A stretch of DNA of 17,501 nt from Flammeovirgaceae bacterium UBA2786 (GCA_002352225.1 DEIA01000030.1:1-17501), one strand, 5' to 3'. Positions 8,115 through 15,687 are shown, numbered from the stretch's first letter. The notes: generated from the sequence alone by a model not told the origin. Program-made: numbers and translations.

Positions 8115-9044
8115 ATGACCAAAATTCTGATTACGGGTGGAGCCGGGTTTATTGGCAGTTCATTAGCTGAAAGACTTTTAACAAATCCTGAACATTTTGT
8201 TGTTCTTGTGGATAACCTCTTAACGGGCGAATTGCGAAAACTACCACAGCATGAAAAATGCAAATTCATTAAGTGCGATGTAAATCACTACCACGACATT
8301 GCGGCTATCATGACCAGCTACCAGTTTGATTACGTCTTTCACTTTGCGGCTGTGGTGGGTGTAAAGAGAACATTAGAAAATCCCGTTCAGGTTCTGAATG
8401 ACCTAAGTGGCATTAAAAACATTCTTGATCTGAGTAAAAATACCGGGGTGAAGCGGGTATTCTTTTCAAGCTCATCTGAAGTGTATGGCGAACCGGTTGA
8501 ACTTCCACAAAACGAGGAGACCACCCCGTTAAATTCCCGGCTACCGTATGCGGTAGTCAAAAATGTAGGCGAAGCCTTCTGCCGGTCGTACCAACAAGAG
8601 TTTGGTCTTTCGTTCACCATCTTTAGGTTTTTTAATACGTACGGCCCACGGCAAAGCACCGACTTTGTAATTTCTAAGTTCATAAGTTCGGCCCTTAATC
8701 ATACACCCATTACTATCTATGGTAAAGGTGCGCAAACCCGTACTTTCTGTTATATAGATGATAATGTGGATTGCATGGTTAAAATTCTGGAACAGAACCT
8801 GATGGTGAATGATGTGATAAACATCGGAAACGAACGCGATTATACCATACTGCAATTGGCCCAAACGATAATAGACCTAACCAAGTCCAAATCGGAAATA
8901 GTTTACCTGCCACCGCTTAAGGAGGGAGATATGACCCGCAGACAACCAGACGCTTCTAAAATGAAAAGTATTCTTAATCGTGAATTATTGCCGTTGGATA
9001 AAGGCATTGCAAGAATTTTGAATGAAAAAAAATATTTTCTCTAA
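8115..9044 (+). CDS. SDR-family NAD-dependent sugar-nucleotide epimerase/dehydratase
   Basis: A 309-residue extended short-chain dehydrogenase. It has the Rossmann glycine motif TGGAGFIG at residues 7-14, SSSEVYG at 119-125 with the active-site serine, the catalytic pair Y145 and K149 (YAVVK), and FFNTYGPRQ plus RTFCYIDD in the substrate-binding half. This pattern places it among UDP-glucose 4-epimerases, UDP-glucuronate decarboxylases and related enzymes that remodel nucleotide sugars through a 4-keto intermediate using NAD. The exact reaction cannot be decided from motifs. It closes the polysaccharide operon and presumably supplies a donor sugar. It is separated from the previous gene by 33 bases, with a candidate promoter element in between. 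Confidence 0.88.
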   Translation: MTKILITGGAGFIGSSLAERLLTNPEHFVVLVDNLLTGELRKLPQHEKCKFIKCDVNHYHDIAAIMTSYQFDYVFHFAAVVGVKRTLENPVQVLNDLSGIKNILDLSKNTGVKRVFFSSSSEVYGEPVELPQNEETTPLNSRLPYAVVKNVGEAFCRSYQQEFGLSFTIFRFFNTYGPRQSTDFVISKFISSALNHTPITIYGKGAQTRTFCYIDDNVDCMVKILEQNLMVNDVINIGNERDYTILQLAQTIIDLTKSKSEIVYLPPLKEGDMTRRQPDASKMKSILNRELLPLDKGIARILNEKKYFL

Positions 9045-9300
9045 CTACCATTGGATAATAGGGGAGCCGCCAATGAGGGCGAGGAATATAACATTTGCTA
9101 GAATTTTCTACCCCAAATTCCACGTAAGCAAAAATTTTATTCTAATTTTACTACTACACAACATTTAAACTTACTCTTTCTTCTGATGAAATAAGCATAG
9201 TGCGTACGCGTAACAAATGCGATCTTAATCCAGATAGCACTCGGTTAATCCAATACGTTCAGGCAAATTTCGGAGGATCAAAAAAACAAATTAGCAACAC
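9045..9300. other. Intergenic region between export operon and Lrp gene
   Basis: AT-rich stretch with no credible gene. A 6-bp inverted repeat (CATTGG 9049-9054, CCAATG 9070-9075) just after the epimerase stop lacks a T-tract, so it is a poor terminator. TAATTTTA near 9143-9150 is one base off a -7 box but lacks a TTTG partner. GGAGGA at about 9272 is too far from the Lrp start to be its ribosome binding site. Confidence 0.5.
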
Positions 9301-9768
9301 ATGAAAGTAAAACTAGATGCCACCGACCGCAAGATTTTAGAAATCCTGCAAACAGATTCCAATATCACCAACGCTCAACTCGCCCAGGAAATCGGGCTGT
9401 CTCCGGCCCCTACACTGGAACGTGTTAAGAAACTGGAAAACTCAGGTGTTATTAAAAGTTATCATGCTGTAATTGATATGGCTACGGTAGGCCTCGGTGT
9501 TTCAACATTTGTTATGGTTTCACTTAAGGGGCATAACAAAGAAAATATAGCCAAGTTTATCAACGCCATACAAAAAGTAGACGAAGTAGTAGAGTGTCAC
9601 CACGTAACGGGGCAGGCCGATTTCATTTTAAAGATTGTTGCTCCCGATATTCCGGCATACCAAAACCTGATGCTTGAAAAAATGACCAATATAGAAGTGG
9701 TTGATAACATGCATTCAACCGTAATATTATCTACATTTAAAGACAGCAAGGTTGTTCCGTTACCATGA
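9301..9768 (+). CDS. Lrp/AsnC family transcriptional regulator
   Basis: A 155-residue Lrp-type regulator of typical length. The N-terminal winged helix-turn-helix runs from LDATDRKILEILQ to about residue 54, with SPAPTLERVKKLENSGVI in the recognition-helix region. The remainder is the RAM ligand-binding domain with the conserved VVECHHVTGQADFILKI stretch. Such proteins form octamers or dimer arrays that sense amino acids or other small molecules. The start is fixed by an in-frame TAG at 9292-9294. The stop overlaps the next start as ATGA, so regulator and phosphoribosyltransferase are made together. The effector is unknown; nucleobase or amino-acid supply is an inference from the partner gene. 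Confidence 0.92.
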   Translation: MKVKLDATDRKILEILQTDSNITNAQLAQEIGLSPAPTLERVKKLENSGVIKSYHAVIDMATVGLGVSTFVMVSLKGHNKENIAKFINAIQKVDEVVECHHVTGQADFILKIVAPDIPAYQNLMLEKMTNIEVVDNMHSTVILSTFKDSKVVPLP

Positions 9769-10274
9769 GTGAAATCATACAACGCACCTTAGTGCTGGAT
9801 GCTGCCAATGTAAACCAAAAGATTAAGCGCATTGCATACCAGATCTTTGAAAACAATTTCAAAGAGAAATTTCTTGTGCTGGCTGGTATTGATGGTCAGG
9901 GATATAGTTTTGCAAAATTGTTAGCCCAGGAATTAGAATCCATTGCAGCCATCGAAATTAAAGTAGTAAAAGTTTCACTCGATAAACTGGCCCCTACTGT
10001 GGGCGAAGTGGTGTTGGACTGCGGAGCAAAAGAACTGAAGAAAAAGTGTATTGTTTTAATTGATGATGTACTGAATACCGGCCGTACACTGGCATACGGA
10101 ATGAAGCCATTTCTGGAAATCGAAATCAAGAAACTGGAAGTGGCCGTATTGGTTAACCGCAGTCATACCCAGTTTCCGGTAACCCCTACCTATACCGGTT
10201 ATGCATTAAGCACCACACTAACTGACCACGTAGAAGTTGTACTGGGCAAGCAGGCAGCCGTTTACCTGAAGTAA
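9765..10274 (+). CDS. PyrR-like phosphoribosyltransferase
   Basis: A 169-residue type I phosphoribosyltransferase. The PRPP-binding loop is CIVLIDDVLNTGRTLAY, with D100-D101 and T105-G-R-T108, very close to that of PyrR. The following segment, AVLVNRSHTQFPVTPTYTGY, also resembles the PyrR LVDRGHRELPI region. Family members interconvert nucleobase plus PRPP and nucleotide; PyrR itself also regulates pyrimidine operons by binding RNA. Here no pyr gene is nearby. The gene is translationally coupled to an Lrp/AsnC regulator, so catalysis in base salvage is the safest call and RNA-binding regulation is unproven. A purine PRT-like role cannot be excluded. Confidence 0.82.
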   Translation: MSEIIQRTLVLDAANVNQKIKRIAYQIFENNFKEKFLVLAGIDGQGYSFAKLLAQELESIAAIEIKVVKVSLDKLAPTVGEVVLDCGAKELKKKCIVLIDDVLNTGRTLAYGMKPFLEIEIKKLEVAVLVNRSHTQFPVTPTYTGYALSTTLTDHVEVVLGKQAAVYLK

Positions 10275-10353
10275 ATTCAACGCTATTTGTTGCCGGATTT
10301 TTCCTAATTTCAGGCCCGATTATTCAGTATCGTATCTATTTAAAATCAATACC

Positions 10354-11685
10354 ATGAGCGAACAAAAAATTACTATTAGCAACGGAAAACTTACCGTGCC
10401 CGATAATCCAACCATTCCTTTTATTGAAGGCGATGGAACCGGCCCCGATATCTGGCGTGCGTCACAACACGTACTGGATTCAGCCATTGCAAAAGCCTAT
10501 GACGGAAAGAGAAAAATAAACTGGAAAGAAGTTCTGGCCGGTGAAAAATCATTTAATAAGGTAGGAAACTGGTTGCCCGATGAGACGCTGGACGCATTTC
10601 GTGAATACCTGGTGGGAATAAAAGGACCGTTAACTACTCCGGTAGGCGGAGGTATTCGGTCATTAAACGTTGCGCTGCGCCAAATACTTGATCTTTATGT
10701 GTGCTTACGCCCCGTGCGGTGGTACCAGGGAGTTCCCTCACCGGTAAAAAACCCGGGTGCCGTTGATATGGTACTGTTCCGCGAAAACACTGAAGATATC
10801 TATGCCGGAATAGAGTTTGCGGCAGGTACACCTGAGGCACAAAAAGTTCTTGACTTCTTAGCAAAAGAATTTCCAAAGGAATACAATAAGATCCGCTTCA
10901 ATACAAAGGAAAAGTCCGAATCATTCTGGAAAATGGTTGGGGCTACCGATGTAAAAACGGATGTAAACGTGGGCATTGGTATTAAACCCGTTAGCTGGAG
11001 CGGTAGTGTTCGCTTAATTCATAGCGCAATTTCTTATGCAATAACGCATAAGAGAAAATCGGTAACGCTGGTGCACAAAGGAAACATAATGAAGTTTACT
11101 GAAGGTGCTTTCCGCGACTGGGGGTATGCGGTTGCTGAACAATATTTTGGCGATAAAGTGTACACCTGGAGCAAGTGGGAGAAAACCAAAAAAGAAAAAG
11201 GAGAAGAAGCCGCAAACGCTGAGCAGAAAGCAGCACTGGCTGCAGGTAAAATCCTGATTAAAGATTCTATTGCTGATATTACCTTACAACAGGTATTAAC
11301 CCGCCCCGATGATTTTGATGTGATTGCCACCTTAAACCTGAATGGAGATTACGTGAGCGATGCATTGGCTGCTCAGGTAGGCGGAATAGGAATTGCGCCT
11401 GGCGCAAATATCAATTACATAACCGGCCATGCCATATTTGAGGCTACACACGGAACAGCTCCGAAGTATGCCGGCCAGGATAAAGTAAATCCGGGCTCTG
11501 TTATTCTTTCGGGAGTAATGATGCTGGAGTATATGGGCTGGCAGGAAGCAGCCAACCTGATTAATAAAGGATTGGAAAAAGCAATTTCATCCAAGCGTGT
11601 TACATACGATTTCCATCGGTTAATGGAGGGCGCAACGTTATTGAAATGTTCAGAATTTGGAAATGAAATTGTAAAGCATTTTTAG
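10354..11685 (+). CDS. icd: NADP-dependent isocitrate dehydrogenase
   Basis: Converts isocitrate to 2-oxoglutarate with CO2 release and NADPH formation in the TCA cycle. The 443-residue protein aligns by eye with the E. coli-type (homodimeric type I) enzyme: EGDGTGPDIW near the N terminus, IRSLNVALRQ at 101-110 with S103 at the position of the regulatory, substrate-binding serine, FRENTEDIYAGIE, the KGNIMKFTEG lysine region, and LNGDYVSDALAA. Cofactor residues K371 and Y372 (HGTAPKYAG) and Y418 and R422 (TYDFHRL) match the set that selects NADP over NAD. The gene stands 79 bases after the phosphoribosyltransferase and ends in a strong terminator, so it is probably transcribed alone. No aceK kinase gene is in view. 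Confidence 0.97.
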   Translation: MSEQKITISNGKLTVPDNPTIPFIEGDGTGPDIWRASQHVLDSAIAKAYDGKRKINWKEVLAGEKSFNKVGNWLPDETLDAFREYLVGIKGPLTTPVGGGIRSLNVALRQILDLYVCLRPVRWYQGVPSPVKNPGAVDMVLFRENTEDIYAGIEFAAGTPEAQKVLDFLAKEFPKEYNKIRFNTKEKSESFWKMVGATDVKTDVNVGIGIKPVSWSGSVRLIHSAISYAITHKRKSVTLVHKGNIMKFTEGAFRDWGYAVAEQYFGDKVYTWSKWEKTKKEKGEEAANAEQKAALAAGKILIKDSIADITLQQVLTRPDDFDVIATLNLNGDYVSDALAAQVGGIGIAPGANINYITGHAIFEATHGTAPKYAGQDKVNPGSVILSGVMMLEYMGWQEAANLINKGLEKAISSKRVTYDFHRLMEGATLLKCSEFGNEIVKHF

Positions 11686-11704
11686 ACCCACCATCGATCC
11701 GAAT

Positions 11705-11734
11705 GAAAAAGCAGGCTTAAAGCCTGCTTTTTTT
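11705..11734 (+). terminator. Rho-independent terminator of icd
   Basis: GCAGGC at 11711-11716, a 5-base loop and GCCTGC at 11722-11727 form a GC-rich stem extended by A/T pairs, followed by seven T. It lies about 20 bases after the icd stop. Confidence 0.92.
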
Positions 11735-11786
11735 ATTTCTTCAGGAAGAAAAGACATGGTTATTAATGTTTCTACCGTATTTCATT

Positions 11787-11920
11787 TAGAAGCCATCTCA
11801 AAAATACTTCCAAGAGTACATGTCATGCCAGATTTATTCCGGCATTCCGACTTTCTACTCAAAATTTTGAGATCGCGGAACGTTGTCCGCGATGACAAAG
11901 TATTTTTGAGATGGCTTCTA
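11787..11920. mobile_element. MITE/REP-like element with perfect 23-bp inverted ends
   Basis: The 23 bases at 11787-11809 are an exact reverse complement of 11898-11920. If the outermost TA at each end is read as a duplicated target, the element is GAAGCC...GGCTTC flanked by TA, as expected for IS630/Tc1-type transposition. Inside are a perfect 14-bp palindrome (CTCAAAATTTTGAG, 11858-11871), an 8-bp stem hairpin (ATCGCGGA 11872-11879 with TCCGCGAT 11886-11893) and a weaker ATGCC/GGCAT pair (11825-11845). There is no transposase. It sits between the convergent icd and ATPase genes, a usual safe site for small repeats. Whether it is a non-autonomous transposon, a REP-type repeat or a two-way terminator needs copy number to decide. 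Confidence 0.65.
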
Positions 11921-11979
11921 GTTGATAAGCACTGTATTTGTAAATATACTGGTATAGCTTTATTGGGTTAAGTTATATT

Positions 11980-13137
11980 TTAAGCCAAAGCTTTGGAGCT
12001 ATTTTTCCAGCTTATATAATTACCGGTTGAAGTTCTCATATTTTCGGTTCCACCATAGATAACATTAAGGTTTTCCGAATCCGCACCACTTAATTTTTGC
12101 CAGTAGAGTAAATTAGAAAAAAAACTTGCATTGCGCGATTGACCTGATTTTATTTCGATAGGAATTAATTTATTACCCTGGTCAATCAGTAAATCTATTT
12201 CTTTTTGATCCTTACTAAGCCAGTAAAAAGTGTTGAGATTTTTTCCATCGTTTAATCGTTGTTTAATAAACTCATTGATAATAAAATTTTCGAACAAACT
12301 CCCTTTTAAGTAATGTGTTATTAATTGCGATGGACTTTCAATACCCAATAGCGCGCACACTACACCCGTATCATAAAAGTAGAGTTTTGGTGATTTTATT
12401 AGGCGCTTGTTATAGTTTTTATGATGGGGTTGTAAGAAATGAATGATGTAACTCGCCTCTAAAACAGAAAGCCAGGCTTTAGCGGTATTAGGGCTTACAC
12501 TTGCATCATTCGCTAACGCATGGATGTTCAGTACTTGCCCTGTTCGGCCTGCACAAAGCTTTAGAAATAATGAAAAACTGTTCAGGTTTTCGATATTTTT
12601 AATTTGACGTACATCCTTTTCAATATAGGTATTGATGTAAGCTGGATAAAAATCCGCAGGCTGTATCTGTTTGTCGTACAAGCGTGGATAACCTCCGTTG
12701 AACACGAAGTTTTCCCAGCTTTTGGGTTCATACTTTGTTCCCTTCAGTTCCTCAAAAGAAAACGGAAGAAGTTTTAGAATGGCGGTTCGGCCGGCAAGGC
12801 TCTGATTTATTTTTTCGGATAGTAAAAAATTTTGGGACCCGGATAGCACGACATGAATATCCTTATCATCCACTATGCCCTGTATGTAGGAAAATAGATC
12901 AGGTGTATTTTGGACCTCATCAAGTACAACGCCATTAGGAAAGTTACTGAGAAACCCACGTGGATCTTGTATTGCGTTGGTGCGATTATCAATATCTTCA
13001 AGAGTAATGTAGGGGAGGTCTTTGTAAATGGATTTTAGAAGGGTTGTTTTACCAGTTTGCCTCGGTCCGGTAAGGGACAAAACAGGAAATTGCTTCCTTA
13101 AAGAAGTAATCTTTTTGGCGAGGTGGCGTGCTATCAT
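11980..13137 (-). CDS. AAA_14/DUF4143 family ATPase
   Basis: A 385-residue stand-alone ATPase of the widespread but poorly understood AAA_14 plus DUF4143 type. Walker A is GPRQTGKTT at residues 24-32, Walker B VVLDE ends at D73-E74, and a sensor-like VVLSGSQN follows at 96-103. A winged-helix-like middle region (RTGQVLNIHALANDASVS) leads to a C-terminal domain with ENFIINEF, EIDLLID and PIEIKSG, which has the look of a PD-(D/E)xK nuclease-like fold. The start ATG at 13137 lies 9 bases downstream of an inverted repeat. The gene appears more AT-rich than flanking icd and pdhA and has no functional partners nearby, which fits acquisition by transfer. Its biological role is unknown. Confidence 0.88.
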   Translation of the reverse strand: MIARHLAKKITSLRKQFPVLSLTGPRQTGKTTLLKSIYKDLPYITLEDIDNRTNAIQDPRGFLSNFPNGVVLDEVQNTPDLFSYIQGIVDDKDIHVVLSGSQNFLLSEKINQSLAGRTAILKLLPFSFEELKGTKYEPKSWENFVFNGGYPRLYDKQIQPADFYPAYINTYIEKDVRQIKNIENLNSFSLFLKLCAGRTGQVLNIHALANDASVSPNTAKAWLSVLEASYIIHFLQPHHKNYNKRLIKSPKLYFYDTGVVCALLGIESPSQLITHYLKGSLFENFIINEFIKQRLNDGKNLNTFYWLSKDQKEIDLLIDQGNKLIPIEIKSGQSRNASFFSNLLYWQKLSGADSENLNVIYGGTENMRTSTGNYISWKNSSKALA

Positions 13138-13146
13138 AATACTAAT

Positions 13147-13183
13147 TTAGACAAAAATGCAATCAAAATGCATATTTGTCTAA
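13147..13183 (-). promoter_or_regulatory. 15-bp inverted repeat before the ATPase gene, candidate operator
   Basis: TTAGACAAAAATGCA (13147-13161) and TGCATATTTGTCTAA (13169-13183) are inverted copies with one mismatch, separated by 7 bases. The repeat ends 9 bases before the ATPase start. A further exact TTTGTCTAAT, as at 13175-13184, recurs at 13251-13260. This arrangement suits an operator or a 5' UTR hairpin; no regulator gene is adjacent. Confidence 0.5.
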
Positions 13184-13356
13184 TAAAAGAATATCTGCCA
13201 AGCCAACGGAACAGTATTCAATGGTGCCGCAAATATTGCATACCAAAGAATTTGTCTAATCGTGTCAGCAATTTGTTCGTTAATTCTTGCAGTCAGGTTG
13301 GGGCCTGCACAATCGTTAAGTAGTTGCCCTAACAAATACGGTTTAAGATCCTTTCT

Positions 13357-13827
13357 TTACCGGAACTCCAGCATCTTAACTGCCGTAACAGCAGCCTCTT
13401 CTCCTTTATTACCAAGCTTGCCGCCCGCACGTTCCAATGCCTGCTTTTTATTCAGGGTGGTAAGCACACCAAATATTACAGGCTTCTTGGTTTTAATGTT
13501 TACTTCGGTAATACCATACGTTACGCCCTGGCAGATGTAATCAAAGTGCGGTGTATCGCCTTGTATAACGCAGCCAATACAGATAACTGCATCAATATTC
13601 TTTTCTTCGGCCATCCATAATGCACCTAGTGTAAGTTCAAACGTACCCGGAACATTTTTTCTGAGTATACCCGATTTTTTCACACCAAGTTTTCGCAAAG
13701 CCTGGTAAGCTCCATCATAAAGCGCTTCGGTGATATCTTCATTCCACTCGGCTACTACAATGGCAAATTTTTTCTTTGCTAAATCTATTTTGCTTTTGCC
13801 CGAAACGGTTTTGAGTTGACCTGCCAT
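13357..13827 (-). CDS. ribH: 6,7-dimethyl-8-ribityllumazine synthase
   Basis: Catalyses the penultimate step of riboflavin synthesis, condensing 5-amino-6-ribitylaminouracil with 3,4-dihydroxy-2-butanone 4-phosphate. The 156-residue protein has all family blocks: AEWN at 26-29 (aromatic residue stacking on the substrate), VPGTFEL at 59-65, GCVIQGDTPHFDYI at 85-98 with catalytic histidine H94, and RAGGKLGNKGEEAA near the C terminus for phosphate binding. Length is normal. No other rib gene is in view; it follows the TPR gene on the same strand after a hairpin terminator whose last T lies about 18 bases before the ribH start. I see no FMN riboswitch in the 65-base gap, which is too short for one. 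Confidence 0.97.
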   Translation of the reverse strand: MAGQLKTVSGKSKIDLAKKKFAIVVAEWNEDITEALYDGAYQALRKLGVKKSGILRKNVPGTFELTLGALWMAEEKNIDAVICIGCVIQGDTPHFDYICQGVTYGITEVNIKTKKPVIFGVLTTLNKKQALERAGGKLGNKGEEAAVTAVKMLEFR

Positions 13828-13845
13828 ACAATAAAGGTTAATAAT

Positions 13846-13872
13846 AAAAAAGGGATAGTAAACTACCCCTTT
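13846..13872 (-). terminator. Terminator/attenuator hairpin between TPR gene and ribH
   Basis: Read on the minus strand, a 10-bp stem (13872-13863 with 13858-13849, one G-U pair) closes a 4-base loop and runs into a T-tract ending at 13846. It lies 20 bases after the TPR stop and just before the ribH ATG. It should end the TPR transcript or attenuate read-through into ribH. Confidence 0.75.
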
Positions 13873-13892
13873 AAAAGTACATGAAATTCTTT

Positions 13893-14579
13893 TTACGAAT
13901 TGCTTTCCAGTCTTGCCTTAAACTTTCTGGCATTCTGGTACTCGCTTGATTCCCAGAACTCGTCAATAATAGTTTGGTATGCTGCTTTTGCTTTATCGTT
14001 CTGGTTTAGTTTTTCATAAGCCAGGGCAGCTTTCATTAAATAGGTAGGTGTAAATTCTTTATTGGGCTTATAGCTGGCTGCTTTTGCATAATATTTAGCG
14101 GCACTTTCAAAGTTATCCTGTTCCATATAGGCATCGCCTGTTAGGCTGTATGCACGGGCTTGAACCAATAAATCATTTGAACTGAAATCTTCCAGGTGAA
14201 AAATGGCCAGCGGAAATTTCCCCTGCTTCAGGTAAATAACCCCGGCATAATAGTTAGCGAGATTACCTGCTTTTGTACCGCTGTAATCTTCAACTATCTG
14301 AAGAAATCCAAGGTTGTTACCATCGCCATTTAGGGCCAGATTTAAACTGTCTGATTCAAAATACCGCACAGCCTGAAACATTTCACTTTGGGCAAGGTCA
14401 TCCTGGCTGTTGATATAATAGCGGTATCCGAAATAACCGCCCACCACAAGCAGAATAGCGGCAGCAATTCCAATTGCAGTTTTAGGATTTTTTTCAAACC
14501 AACCCTCAATACCAATCAGTTTTTCCTGAAGTACCTCTACGTTTTCGAGTGCATCTTTTTTTTCTTCCTTCTTTGCCAT
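13893..14579 (-). CDS. Membrane-anchored tetratricopeptide repeat protein (YfgM-like)
   Basis: A 228-residue protein with a charged cytoplasmic N terminus, one membrane segment at about residues 34-56 (TAIGIAAAILLVVGGYFGYRYYI), and an outer domain of helical repeats. The TPR character shows in YYAGVIYLKQGKFPLAIFHLE, ARAYSLTGDAYMEQDNFESAAKYY and LAYEKLNQNDKAKAAYQTIID. This layout matches YfgM/TPR_21-type proteins, which in other bacteria associate with periplasmic chaperones and the Sec machinery. A function here is not established. Its place beside ribH and near recF recalls a Bacteroidota gene grouping. It has its own consensus promoter between it and pdhA and is followed by a terminator, so it is probably monocistronic. 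Confidence 0.85.
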   Translation of the reverse strand: MAKKEEKKDALENVEVLQEKLIGIEGWFEKNPKTAIGIAAAILLVVGGYFGYRYYINSQDDLAQSEMFQAVRYFESDSLNLALNGDGNNLGFLQIVEDYSGTKAGNLANYYAGVIYLKQGKFPLAIFHLEDFSSNDLLVQARAYSLTGDAYMEQDNFESAAKYYAKAASYKPNKEFTPTYLMKAALAYEKLNQNDKAKAAYQTIIDEFWESSEYQNARKFKARLESNS

Positions 14580-14590
14580 GATTATTATAA

Positions 14591-14618
14591 AATGAAAAGT
14601 CCCGCTTTACAACGGGAC
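14591..14618 (-). terminator. Terminator of pdhA
   Basis: On the minus strand GTCCCG (14618-14613), an 8-base loop and CGGGAC (14604-14599) form a GC-rich hairpin followed by TTTTCATTTTAT. It lies between the pdhA stop and the TPR start and overlaps the expected transcription start of the TPR gene. Confidence 0.7.
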
Positions 14619-14619
14619 G

Positions 14620-14650
14620 CAAAACTAAGCATTCAGGCTTATTTAACAAA
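14620..14650 (-). promoter_or_regulatory. Promoter of the TPR gene (Bacteroidota consensus)
   Basis: On the minus strand TTTG (14650-14647), 19 bases, then TAGTTTTG (14627-14620). Both boxes match the Bacteroidota housekeeping consensus TTTG/TAnnTTTG exactly. The TPR ATG at 14579 follows about 40 bases downstream. The -33 box begins 9 bases after the pdhA stop. Confidence 0.8.
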
Positions 14651-14658
14651 AGCCCGGT

Positions 14659-15687
14659 TTAGTCCATTATAAACGGATAATTGGGCTCGTAGTAAACGTC
14701 TGTAAGCGCTTCTGATGGATCGGGGAAGTTAGATTCTTCAGCAAACTTTACACTTTCTTCTACCTGTGCGTTTATTTTTTGCTCAATGGCCTCAAGTTCC
14801 TTTTCGGTAGCAATCTTCTTGTTTAAAATAGTGTGGCGCACCTGTTCAATAGGATCGCGGTGTTTGTATTCTTCTACTTCTTCTTTGGTACGGTACTTCT
14901 GCGGGTCGCTCATAGAGTGTCCTTTGTAGCGGTATGTGCGAAACTCCAAAAGGGTTGGACCCTCGTCAGCACGGGCTCTTTCGGCAGCCCGTTCAACGGC
15001 TTCGTGTACAGCTTCTACATCCATTGCATCAACGGCTTCAGAGGGCATGTCGTACGATTCGCCCAGCGTGTGCAAATCGTGTACGTTAGAGGTGCGTTTT
15101 ACCGAAGTACCCATAGCGTAGCCGTTATTTTCGATCACAAAAATCACAGGTATTTTCCATAACATAGAGAGGTTAAGCGCCTCGTGGAAAGCTCCTTGCC
15201 GCACTGCGCCATCGCCCATATAGCAAATACACAGGTTTCCGGTTTTGTTAAACTTTTCGGCAAAACCAATTCCGGCACCAAGGGGTACCTGGGCGCCTAC
15301 AATACCATGGCCACCTACAAAATTGTGTTCTTTGTCAAAGATGTGCATCGAGCCGCCCTTACCTTTAGTAATACCGGTTTCTTTGCCATATAACTCGGCC
15401 ATAATAGCATTTGGGCTGGTACCCAAAGCCAGGGGGTGTCCATGGTCGCGGTAAGCGGTTATGTATTTATCGCCTTTACGCAAAGCCGAAACCGAGCCGG
15501 CTGCGCAGGCCTCTTGCCCAATGTATAAGTGGCAAAAGCCCCGTATTTTTTGCATTCCGTATAGCTGGCCTGCTTTCTCTTCGAACTTGCGCATTAGTAA
15601 CATGCTCTCAAACCAAAACATGTAGGTTTCTTTAGAGTATGCTTTCTTATCTTTCTTCGTGCTGCTTTTAGCCTGGGCTGTTGCCAT
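14659..15687 (-). CDS. pdhA: Pyruvate dehydrogenase E1 component, alpha subunit
   Basis: Thiamine-diphosphate subunit of the pyruvate dehydrogenase complex, which decarboxylates pyruvate and passes the acetyl group to E2. The 342-residue protein has YRDHGHP at 79-85, KGKGGSMH, the ThDP/Mg motif from GDG (158-160) to ENNGYAMGTS (186-195), and the loop YRYKGHSMSDPQKYR, the E1-alpha phosphorylation-loop region. The frame extends upstream to 15732, but the promoter -7 box lies at 15719-15726. I therefore take ATG 15687, which begins MATAQAKSS and matches the usual E1-alpha N terminus. No pdhB or E2 gene is adjacent. Promoter and terminator suggest transcription as a single gene. Confidence 0.95.
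   Translation of the reverse strand: MATAQAKSSTKKDKKAYSKETYMFWFESMLLMRKFEEKAGQLYGMQKIRGFCHLYIGQEACAAGSVSALRKGDKYITAYRDHGHPLALGTSPNAIMAELYGKETGITKGKGGSMHIFDKEHNFVGGHGIVGAQVPLGAGIGFAEKFNKTGNLCICYMGDGAVRQGAFHEALNLSMLWKIPVIFVIENNGYAMGTSVKRTSNVHDLHTLGESYDMPSEAVDAMDVEAVHEAVERAAERARADEGPTLLEFRTYRYKGHSMSDPQKYRTKEEVEEYKHRDPIEQVRHTILNKKIATEKELEAIEQKINAQVEESVKFAEESNFPDPSEALTDVYYEPNYPFIMD

Noticed and set aside
8387..8864. Minus-strand frames of about 100 codons inside the epimerase gene
   Set aside because: Antisense to a gene with complete SDR motifs; compositions look like shadow translations.
11756..11971. Open frame of 71 codons on the plus strand
   Set aside because: It runs across the inverted-repeat element and its coding sequence is made of the repeat; no recognisable protein and no start signal.
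13123..13540. Plus-strand open frames overlapping the ATPase start region and ribH
   Set aside because: They are antisense to well-supported genes or cover the operator-like region, with no family features.
13828..13892. FMN riboswitch upstream of ribH
   Set aside because: The gap is only 65 bases and is largely explained by a simple terminator hairpin; no multi-branched RFN elements are seen.
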